From JAZKFT01 sp963845495 (lineage in GTDB: Bacteria > Bacteroidota > Bacteroidia > Chitinophagales > Chitinophagaceae): a stretch of DNA of 64,000 nucleotides. The stretch lies in contig CAWJTH010000207.1 in assembly GCA_963845495.1 (NCBI GenBank), forward strand, positions 11,783 through 75,782, read 5' to 3'. How positions within the stretch are numbered: position 1 is the stretch's first letter; the number at the start of each line of letters is the position of its first letter. A model generated the notes under the pieces. That model did no database searches, had not been told where the DNA came from, and was given only the letters and a program-made list of their open reading frames with translations. A program made the position numbers and the translations under genes. Of this stretch, positions 8,397-16,045 are shown one piece after another.

Positions 8397-11300
8397 TTAA
8401 AAAGAACCTGTTAAACCAAGTGTGATCATTTTTACTGGCGGTGTCATTGAATTATCCGTTGCTACGCGGAAAGGATCGCTACCTCTAACGCTTATTTCTG
8501 GATCTTGACCAGTGTATTTTGTCCAAGTAAACATGTTTTCGGCTGTTAGGTAAGCGCTTAAGTTTTTAATGCCTAATTTATCAGTAGTCAATTTAGGGAA
8601 TGTATAGCGCAATGTGATGGTACGGAAACGAAGGAAAGACCCATCTTCCACATATCTATCGGAACCCAACCAATTGTAACCTGTGTTGTACAATGCACGT
8701 GGCACATCGGTTATATCACCTGGGCGCCTCCACCTTTTAAGCACCGCTGTACTTTGGTTATCGTAAGTGTACATATTGGTGGTTTCCATTTTTGTTTGGT
8801 TGATGATATTGTATTTGTACCTAAAATTGAAGAAGGTAGACAAGCGCCATGTGTTTTTATAGGCTATGTTAATGCCGAAACCACCGGTAACCAATGGATT
8901 GCTATTGCCAAGGTAAACAATATCACGATAGTCGATGGTGCCATCGTGGTTGATATCTTCATATTTGGCATCGCCTGGCTGAAAGGTATAATCGGTTGTG
9001 GGATAATTGAAACGCATGTAAACCGGCGTTCCCGTAGGGGTTGAAATTTTGTCGCCTTTTGCGTTTGTGGCAATTGTTTCGTCTAAATTTTTGTACACGC
9101 CTTTGTAACGGAAACCGTAAAAAGAACCAAACGGGTTATCCTTTTGTAAAAAAGTTTTGTATACACCGTTGGTGGTAATGGTAGGTTGCGTTTGTGGATA
9201 TTGTGGTGATATTTCCCTGATGATATTTGCGTTACGTGCAATATTGATGTTCACATCTACCGTCCAGTTTTTGGTTTTTACAGGCGTTGTGTTCAAGGCA
9301 ATTTCAAAACCTTGGTTGTCTAAGGTGCCAATGTTCATATCAACACTATTAAAACCGTTGACCGAAGCAATTTGCAAACCAGGGAAAAACAGGTTTTTAG
9401 TACGGTTCTTGTACACGTCCACATCCAAGTTTAACCTGTTCTTAAACATTACCAAGTTAAAGCCGATATTTTCACCAATAACGGTTTCCCACTTCAACAT
9501 TTTTAAGGCAAGGCTTTGCGAATAAATGCCGCCTTGGCCTAAATAGCTCCAATCAAAATTATCGTAAGTATTAAAAAAGGTATAATCCTTTTGCGGGGCG
9601 TTTCCACTTTGGCCATAACTTAACCTAAAGCTTAGATCATCTACTTTTTTCTTGTATTTGTCCATAAACTTTTCGCCCGAAACACGCCACCTGCCTGAAA
9701 TAGACGGGAACAAACCAAAACGGTTAGTTGGGGCTAAACGAGAGTTACCATCACCACGCAACCCAACGTTAAAAATGTATTTGTCGTCGTAACCATACTG
9801 TCCGTTAATTAATGCACCCACCGTGCGGGTTTGGTTGCTACTGGCCGAAAGGTTGGCCGTTGTGCTATTATCACGGGCAGGAATAGAGGGATCTTGAAAC
9901 AAAGATGAGGCTGAGTTAGAGGATTGCGCCTGATACGATACGCTGGTGTTATCGTAAGTAAGCACGTTGAACAAACCGGAGAACGTGCTTTTTGGGTTTC
10001 TAATTTTTGGGGTAAAGATTAAAGATGTTTTAGTGGTAATATTAAAACCATCGTTATCACCGTCATAAGCTATGTTCACGTTGGGGTCTACCGTGGTTAA
10101 GCCAGTGGCTGTTTGTGGCAAAAAACGGTTATTTTTAATATTGTTGATATCGAACTGAACATCTACCGTAGCCAGCCAAACATCAGGTTTAATGGCGTAC
10201 GACATATTGAACTTTGGTGTAACCCTTTCGGTAATCACACTATTTTTTGCCAAAAAAGCCATGGCAACTGGATTATAAGTACCCGGATATTGCCCTTGAA
10301 TATTGGAAAGTGGCGAAAAATAATTGCTTGTTTTGTTGCCATATTCGTCATATTCATAAATGCTCATATTGGGCATTTTGGTATAAGCAATGTCCCGAAC
10401 CCCATCAGAAAAGTTTTTGCCGTTTTCGGTATGAGCGAACGAAAGATCGGTACGGATTTTAATGCGATCAGAAACGATATAATCTAAGTTGATACGCGTA
10501 CTGATACGGGTTAAATCGCCACCAACGGTTGTACCTTTTTGGGAAAGATAACCGAGCGAAGCATAATACCTTGCTTTTGCGCCACCACCCGTAAGTGAAA
10601 TATTATGGTCCTGGGTGTTACCGTTTCTAGATATGGCATTTATCCAATTGGTATTTTGGCTGTAATTGTAATAATAATACGGATCGTTCGGGTCATATTT
10701 AAATTCCCGCACTGTTTGGGTATTTAACGGAATACCGTTTTTATTGATGTACTCTTCGGGGATAAGCGTAGAATATTCATCGCCTGTCAACATAGAAACC
10801 GACTGTGGTTTTAGCGATAGCGATCCTTTAAAAGTGTAGTTCAGCACTGGTTTTCCACGTGTTCCTCGTTTGGTTGTAATTACTAACACACCATTTGCAG
10901 CCCGTGAGCCCCACAATGCAGTAGCGGCCGCGTCTTTCAAAATAGTGATGTCTTTAATATCTGCCGGGGCAATATTTAACAAAGAAGCGTAGCCTTGGTC
11001 GTCGGCAGTGCCGAAGTTAAAATCGGTTGGGATAGCAGTTTCGTAAGGCATTCCATCTACCACAATCAAGGGATCGTTAGATGAATTAATGGAAGATGTA
11101 CCACGAATCCTGATCTGCATGCCTGCGCCCGGGTCTCCTGAGTTTGCGGCAATGTCTACCCCTGCAATACGGCCTTGCAAAGCTTGGTCGATAGATGTAG
11201 CCTGCATTTCTTCCATTTCCTTGGCACTGATCCTGGTTGCCGCCATTGTTAGATCACGTTCGGCAACGGGCAACATGCCATTGTCGATTTTTTTACGGCT

Positions 11301-11657
11301 CACTACTACCACTTCATCCATTTCAGTGGTGCCTTGTTCTAATTCAATATTAAAAACCCTTTTGGCATTAATGGCCAGTTCTTCCAAGGCTTTAAATCCA
11401 ATCATGGAAAAAGAGATACGGTGGTGCACATCGTTAATGCGCAATGAAAAGTTACCGTCCACATCCGTATTCACGCCACGGATGATGCGTTTATCTGCAT
11501 CTACCTCGGTTACTGAAACACCGTGGATTGGTTTGTTTTTTTTATCGGTTACCTTACCAATTACCGTAATGGCGGTTGTTTGTTGCGCAGCAACCCTGCC
11601 CACAAAAACAAGTGCGGCAAACAATAAGCAAACTATGCTTGGCCTAAAAATTCTCAT
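8397..11657 (-). CDS. SusC/RagA-family TonB-linked outer membrane protein
   Basis: SusC partner of the SusD gene just downstream. The start is set at MRIFRPSIVCLLFAALVFVG, which begins a signal peptide ending VAAQ. The open frame extends to 11723 but that would overlap the end of the upstream gene and spoil the signal. About 1086 residues: CarboxypepD_reg-like domain (VIGKVTDKKNKPIHGVSVTE), TonB-box-like TEMDEVVVV, plug with ISAKEMEEMQATSIDQALQG and PLIVVDGMPYE and AANGVLVITTKRG, then a long barrel with the C-terminal LGLTGSF. It lies 17 nt after the fasciclin gene 11675-13939, so the operon is fasciclin-susC-susD-fasciclin-fasciclin-susC. The substrate cannot be told from the sequence. Confidence 0.95.
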   Translation of the reverse strand: MRIFRPSIVCLLFAALVFVGRVAAQQTTAITVIGKVTDKKNKPIHGVSVTEVDADKRIIRGVNTDVDGNFSLRINDVHHRISFSMIGFKALEELAINAKRVFNIELEQGTTEMDEVVVVSRKKIDNGMLPVAERDLTMAATRISAKEMEEMQATSIDQALQGRIAGVDIAANSGDPGAGMQIRIRGTSSINSSNDPLIVVDGMPYETAIPTDFNFGTADDQGYASLLNIAPADIKDITILKDAAATALWGSRAANGVLVITTKRGTRGKPVLNYTFKGSLSLKPQSVSMLTGDEYSTLIPEEYINKNGIPLNTQTVREFKYDPNDPYYYYNYSQNTNWINAISRNGNTQDHNISLTGGGAKARYYASLGYLSQKGTTVGGDLTRISTRINLDYIVSDRIKIRTDLSFAHTENGKNFSDGVRDIAYTKMPNMSIYEYDEYGNKTSNYFSPLSNIQGQYPGTYNPVAMAFLAKNSVITERVTPKFNMSYAIKPDVWLATVDVQFDINNIKNNRFLPQTATGLTTVDPNVNIAYDGDNDGFNITTKTSLIFTPKIRNPKSTFSGLFNVLTYDNTSVSYQAQSSNSASSLFQDPSIPARDNSTTANLSASSNQTRTVGALINGQYGYDDKYIFNVGLRGDGNSRLAPTNRFGLFPSISGRWRVSGEKFMDKYKKKVDDLSFRLSYGQSGNAPQKDYTFFNTYDNFDWSYLGQGGIYSQSLALKMLKWETVIGENIGFNLVMFKNRLNLDVDVYKNRTKNLFFPGLQIASVNGFNSVDMNIGTLDNQGFEIALNTTPVKTKNWTVDVNINIARNANIIREISPQYPQTQPTITTNGVYKTFLQKDNPFGSFYGFRYKGVYKNLDETIATNAKGDKISTPTGTPVYMRFNYPTTDYTFQPGDAKYEDINHDGTIDYRDIVYLGNSNPLVTGGFGINIAYKNTWRLSTFFNFRYKYNIINQTKMETTNMYTYDNQSTAVLKRWRRPGDITDVPRALYNTGYNWLGSDRYVEDGSFLRFRTITLRYTFPKLTTDKLGIKNLSAYLTAENMFTWTKYTGQDPEISVRGSDPFRVATDNSMTPPVKMITLGLTGSF

Positions 11658-11674
11658 ACAAAATATTGGAAGGG

Positions 11675-13939
11675 TTAATTGTAATTGTATTTTAAATAAT
11701 TGTCGATCAGGTGGATGACGCACCTGTTGGAAAGGTTATTGCTACTGGCAACAATTACGTTTGCCTTGCGGCCGTACATATCCACGATGGTCATAACGCC
11801 GGGTGTACTGGCAACTGTAAATGTTAGTGCTGTACCTTGAGAGTTTTGTAGGAACGAGTTAAATACGCCGGAATTTATTCCGTCTGGAACAACGGTATGG
11901 TCGGCTAAAATATGGTACTGTAAAAATTTGCGTACCGAATCCTGTGCCGCCGGGGTAGTTGGGGCAAAGTTTGGCACCTTGTTTGGAACGGTTCCGGTTC
12001 CTGGTAAAAGGCCATCGTTTACTGCTTGCTTAATCGCCGCATTGTTGGGAATGAAAAGCGTAGTAAAGCCAGTTAAACCGTTTAACTCGGTCGTAGTAGT
12101 ATTATAAAAGGTGGAATTACTGAGGTATTGCCAAAAATAATTGAAGTCGGAAGTGGTGGCCGTACCTAATGCTTTTATATGCGTACCTATTGGTTTACTG
12201 GTAAAAATGGGCCAATTATTTAAAAAGTAAACCTTTCCATTGGTACCGGTTTTTACGCTATCTACTTGCGCTACTTTGCCATAATCAGAAAGGCCTGCAG
12301 TAATAATGGTATTGTTATTGAATTTTATATAATCGCCTTCAGTACCCGCATCGCCACTTTTTACGATATCGGCCCCTGATAAATTATCAATTTTAGCACG
12401 GTACGGGTCGAAGAAAACACAGGTTTGGACTAGGCGTATCAATTTATCGTAAATGCCGGTTGTAGTGCTAGTGGTGGTGCCGGGTGCGGTATAATTATAT
12501 TGATCTTTCGTTGCATCGTAATTGTATCCCGAATCTTTAAAAAGTTTGTCGGTAATCAAAAATATATCCGTTGGGATTTTTGAGCTTGCAACAAATAATT
12601 TTAACGCAGATGCATTCAACAATCTAGTCATCATGCTAAAATTGGGATTTAGATAAGCCTTGCTGTAAACAGTGCTAAATACATCCGCTTCTTGCACTTT
12701 ACTAGTGCCGTACACTATGCCGTTACTTAAAAATTTGCGATCTATGATATCGGTGGTGGTGTTAAACCTAGCAGGTTCGCCCAAACTGTTTTGGGTAGAG
12801 GCAAATTTAGAAGGCCATACCGCCGTGGCAAATAAATGGGAATTTAAAAAATCGAGGATGATATTGTTGGGCATATTATCGAGTGAACCATAATACTGCG
12901 TCAATACATTTTTTACATAAGCATCTACCGCAGTGTTGGTTGGTATAAACATGGTCCAGCAATCTTTTTGGCCGTCATTATCTTCCAATTTAAACAAGTT
13001 TTCGTTGTTGGGCGAAAAAGCAAGCTGGCTGGAATAAGCTTTCACAAATACGGAATCGCCTTTGCCAGACATTACCTGATACCTATGCGTAGCATCTGCG
13101 TTGTAAAAAAACGATACCATATTGTTAATGTACAAGCGGTTTAAAATGGCTTTAAAACTGCTATATTCTGGTTTTGTCCTAATGTATTCGTCAATGCTCA
13201 TTAATGGTGTTAGCACCTTATCTATTTCGTGGATAATACCATTTTCCGCAATAATATCTTTTGTTACAACCCTGGCTTCGCCCACATTAAAACCAGTATA
13301 AGTGGTGTTTGGATAGAAGTAATTATAATCGGCTGCAGAAAGGCCGTGTGCATTAAAATAATCATCAATAAAATAGCTGATATATTTATTGTCGAAGTCA
13401 GTAGAAACGTAGTTGCCTGTTAATGAACTATTTGTATTGTTACGATTGGCAGCGATAGCTATCAATGGCCGACCGTTAACGCCGGTATCTTTATAAAAGC
13501 CTGTATAATAAGCAGTTTGGCGCCTAAATGCTTGCGATGGCGTCCAGCCGGCATTATTGGCTGTAGCTTCGTAATCGTCCAGCCTATCTTTCATAAACTC
13601 GTTGTACACCAATAAGTATTGCACCATGGCACGGGCTGTAACAGAATCGATTTGCGAAACGTTGGAAATGCCTTTATCTTTAAAAAAGGCATTAAAAGCT
13701 GAATCGTTTGGCGCAAACATGGTCCAATAACCTCCGGCATTCATCGTGGCTTTGTAGCCCGATTTATCGATTAGCGCTAAAAAATTAGTGAAACGCCCCA
13801 TTGATTGCAACTGCTGATACATAGGTGGTTGCAAGGTAGCTGGGCGTCCGTAATACTCATCCAATGCCTTTTTTCTACAGGCAACTATAGAAAAAATAAA
13901 TAAAGGCAACAGAAGGATTTGACGAAAGGATAATTTCAT
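11675..13939 (-). CDS. Large multi-fasciclin lipoprotein
   Basis: About 754 residues from MKLSFRQILLLPLFIFSIVAC (lipobox SIVAC); an in-frame ATG at 13957 would add six residues. It appears to contain four FAS1 modules. The first has TMFAPNDSAFNAF and NGIIHEIDKVLTPL. The second has TMFIPTNTAVDAYV and NGIVYGTSKV. The third is degenerate (LKLFVASSKIPTDIFLITDK). The fourth has TLFIPNNAAIKQAV and closes with CVIHLIDNYLKYN. It is the first gene of the minus-strand SusC/SusD operon, after an 837-nt gap, so the promoter should lie just above 13939. A fasciclin protein as lead gene of a SusCD operon is unusual and suggests an adhesin or binding function coupled to import. Confidence 0.85.
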   Translation of the reverse strand: MKLSFRQILLLPLFIFSIVACRKKALDEYYGRPATLQPPMYQQLQSMGRFTNFLALIDKSGYKATMNAGGYWTMFAPNDSAFNAFFKDKGISNVSQIDSVTARAMVQYLLVYNEFMKDRLDDYEATANNAGWTPSQAFRRQTAYYTGFYKDTGVNGRPLIAIAANRNNTNSSLTGNYVSTDFDNKYISYFIDDYFNAHGLSAADYNYFYPNTTYTGFNVGEARVVTKDIIAENGIIHEIDKVLTPLMSIDEYIRTKPEYSSFKAILNRLYINNMVSFFYNADATHRYQVMSGKGDSVFVKAYSSQLAFSPNNENLFKLEDNDGQKDCWTMFIPTNTAVDAYVKNVLTQYYGSLDNMPNNIILDFLNSHLFATAVWPSKFASTQNSLGEPARFNTTTDIIDRKFLSNGIVYGTSKVQEADVFSTVYSKAYLNPNFSMMTRLLNASALKLFVASSKIPTDIFLITDKLFKDSGYNYDATKDQYNYTAPGTTTSTTTGIYDKLIRLVQTCVFFDPYRAKIDNLSGADIVKSGDAGTEGDYIKFNNNTIITAGLSDYGKVAQVDSVKTGTNGKVYFLNNWPIFTSKPIGTHIKALGTATTSDFNYFWQYLSNSTFYNTTTTELNGLTGFTTLFIPNNAAIKQAVNDGLLPGTGTVPNKVPNFAPTTPAAQDSVRKFLQYHILADHTVVPDGINSGVFNSFLQNSQGTALTFTVASTPGVMTIVDMYGRKANVIVASSNNLSNRCVIHLIDNYLKYNYN

Positions 13940-14253
13940 AGTTGTAGCAACGTTCATTTAAAAGTCAATTCTTTAATGGAATTTATTGGTGGTAATAAAT
14001 TTCCTTCAAGCAATAATTACAGCTCGTTTTAAAAATTAAATCTGGTAATGGTGATTAAATAATTACTGGCTCATAAAAAATGAGCTTTTATCAATAATCA
14101 GATAAGGTAAGGATGATGGCGTGACGCCTAGAAGTAGTAAATTTATCATCATGGACAAGCAGTTTTTTAAAGTTTTGATTTAGTAAGCCTATATTAATAA
14201 ACTTTCCTTTCAATAGCAATCATTCTAATTTCTTAGAGATGTTAAAATTAACG

Positions 14254-14263
14254 CAAACGTTTG
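14254..14263. promoter_or_regulatory. Candidate LacI-family operator
   Basis: CAAACGTTTG is a perfect palindrome centred on CG, in the context taacGCAAACGTTTGTtaa. LacI/PurR-type regulators recognise exactly this kind of core (CG centre flanked by CAAA/TTTG), and Bacteroidota sugar loci use such sites. It lies about 315 nt upstream of the fasciclin/SusC operon start and downstream of GH105. No LacI gene is in the window, so the assignment is by pattern only. Confidence 0.45.
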
Positions 14264-14457
14264 TTAAACTATCCTGATGCGTCCTGATTACATTAATTTA
14301 TTTTAATATTTAATAAGCGTCTTTTTGACAATTAAAATTTAATTTAATGTTTAAAGTGTGGCAATTATAACTCATTGCTTCTTAATATTTATCCTTAATT
14401 TACCCAGTATCTAATAATATTTTCCCCATTTTAATTGGATTTTAGTACGGATGATAA

Positions 14458-14487
14458 ACAAAAAAGCCGACAATAAATTGCCAGCTT
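14458..14487 (-). terminator. Rho-independent terminator after the GH2-GH105 unit
   Basis: On the minus strand AAGCTGGCAA, loop TTTA, TTGTCGGCTT form a 10-bp stem with two G-U pairs (14464-14487), followed by a run of six T. It lies about 290 nt downstream of the GH105 stop and would end that transcript before the fasciclin/SusC operon begins. Confidence 0.6.
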
Positions 14488-14568
14488 TCCTTGTAATAAT
14501 ATAATATAATGACTATCCGCCATTTGGAATTAGATAACTGTTAGAATATCAGCATGAGTGCTTTTTAA

Positions 14569-14721
14569 AGCCCAGCGGGCTGGTATGTTGGTAAAGAAGC
14601 AGGAACAATAGCGAAACAGAGTGCCGGCGGCACGAAATGTTTGCGGTTCACATATCGCCCCGCTGGGGCTTGGGTGCGTCATCGTAACGGATTTTTTACC
14701 AACATTTCGTACCGCTGGTAC
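14569..14721. repeat. REP-like cluster of four 5-3-5 hairpins inside a larger inverted repeat
   Basis: Four compact hairpins share one design, 5-bp GC-rich arms around a 3-nt loop: agccc-agc-gggct (14569-14581), gtgcc-ggc-ggcac (14621-14633), gcccc-gct-ggggc (14657-14669) and gtacc-gct-ggtac (14709-14721). The element is also framed by an 11-bp inverted repeat, ATGTTGGTAAA (14585-14595) with TTTACCAACAT (14695-14705). Similar GCCCCAGCGGGGC palindromes are familiar intergenic repeats in Bacteroidota. There is no coding potential. Confidence 0.75.
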
Positions 14722-14776
14722 TTTATTCCAAATAGCGGATAGCCATGTATAATATTTAATATAATCTACTGCATAA

Positions 14777-15904
14777 TTATTTCAGTTTGTACATTTCGCT
14801 TCCGGCCAATAAAAAACATCCCAAACCATAATCTTCAAAATCGGGTTTGCTATCGTACGTAACTGGCTGGCCGTCTTTTGGCTCTTTTCCAGTGCCTTGC
14901 ACATACCCTAAAAAGCCATTTGGGTGCAAACAATCTTTTACAGTTGCGTTCCAAGCTTTTATAACAATCGGTAAATATTTTTTCTGATCCAGTAATTTAT
15001 TATTTATTCCCCAAGCCATTCCGTAAACAAACAAATCGGTACCGGTTAATTCTTTACCACCAAAATGGGTTGGGTCCTTTAAACTTACATTCCAAAACCC
15101 ATCTTCTCTTTGCAAGGGTGCCAACGCCGTCATCATATCCATATAATCTTTTAAATATTCATTGTAATGCGCATCCGTTTTTGGCAATATTGAAAGTACC
15201 CTTACCAACGCGGCAACTACCCAACCATTGCCCCTAGCCCAATAGCAATTGGCACCATTTGGCTCTTTGTACGGGGGCACAAAATCCTTATCTCTCCACC
15301 ATAAATTTTCTTGTTGATTATACAACCCGTTCCCGCCGTGTTTGTACTTGCTAAAAGCATAAATGTCATACATTTTTCTAAAGTAAGCAGTATCATTGTA
15401 AACCACGCCCAATTTAGCAAAAACGGGCATCGCCATTTGCAGCGCATCTATCCAAAACCAATCATCGACCTTGGTAGAAGCCACCATCAAACCGATGGAT
15501 GCTTTTACACTATCAATCCTATTAGGCTGTTTTTCGTAGCCATATAAATCAATATAAGTTTGGCCAGCGCATTGGTCATCTGCATTGCGGGTTTGGATGC
15601 CTTTTCTAAAACTCCAATTGTGCGATTGAGCCCATTGCACGGCATAATTATAATAAATTGCTTGTTTGTCAATTTGTATCAAGGCCATTAATCCTTCGTA
15701 ATAAACAGCCCTTGTCCAAATATGACTGGGACGCTCTATTCCTTTTACCACAATAGATTTTGCAGGATCGGGCCAAGTATACATAAAATATTCGTTAGCC
15801 AATTCCATTGCCTTTAAAACATCTTTTTTTGCCGGTATTTTTTGCGCAAAAGAAATTGAGACAATTAATAAAAAGGTAATTGTTGAAATCAATATTTTTT
15901 TCAT
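14777..15904 (-). CDS. GH105 unsaturated glycuronyl hydrolase, secreted
   Basis: 375 residues with a signal peptide (MKKILISTITFLLIVSISFAQ). It reads as a YteR/YesR-like (alpha/alpha)6 barrel. Visible family marks are NADDQCAGQTYIDLY (holding the catalytic Asp of the family), WFWIDALQMAMPVFAKLG, YWARGNGWVVAALVRVL, and the closing YGLGCFLLAGSEMYKL. GH105 enzymes remove the 4,5-unsaturated uronic acid left by rhamnogalacturonan or other polysaccharide lyases, usually in the periplasm. The gene follows the GH2 gene by 141 nt on the same strand, so the pair probably forms a small operon acting on pectic side chains. The length agrees with the family. Confidence 0.9.
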   Translation of the reverse strand: MKKILISTITFLLIVSISFAQKIPAKKDVLKAMELANEYFMYTWPDPAKSIVVKGIERPSHIWTRAVYYEGLMALIQIDKQAIYYNYAVQWAQSHNWSFRKGIQTRNADDQCAGQTYIDLYGYEKQPNRIDSVKASIGLMVASTKVDDWFWIDALQMAMPVFAKLGVVYNDTAYFRKMYDIYAFSKYKHGGNGLYNQQENLWWRDKDFVPPYKEPNGANCYWARGNGWVVAALVRVLSILPKTDAHYNEYLKDYMDMMTALAPLQREDGFWNVSLKDPTHFGGKELTGTDLFVYGMAWGINNKLLDQKKYLPIVIKAWNATVKDCLHPNGFLGYVQGTGKEPKDGQPVTYDSKPDFEDYGLGCFLLAGSEMYKLK

Positions 15905-16045
15905 TTCTGAACGGGATTAATTCTGATTAAATAGATTGAGATTTTTTAAAAATTGTCGACCATTAAATTAACCATATCGTTATTTGCAGCTTTGATTTAT
16001 TGTTATTTTCCTTTTGCACCACATTTTCTTATTCCTTATTTAATT

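Larger units (their letters stand above)
13940..14776. other. Long intergenic region, regulatory and palindrome-rich
   Basis: 837 nt without a credible gene, lying between GH105 (which ends at 14777) and the fasciclin/SusC operon, both on the minus strand. The part nearest the operon (13940-14400) is strongly AT-rich and should hold the operon promoter; I could not fix a convincing -7/-33 pair. It contains a LacI-type palindrome (14254-14263), a terminator (14458-14487) and a cluster of small hairpins (14569-14721), listed separately. Confidence 0.6.
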
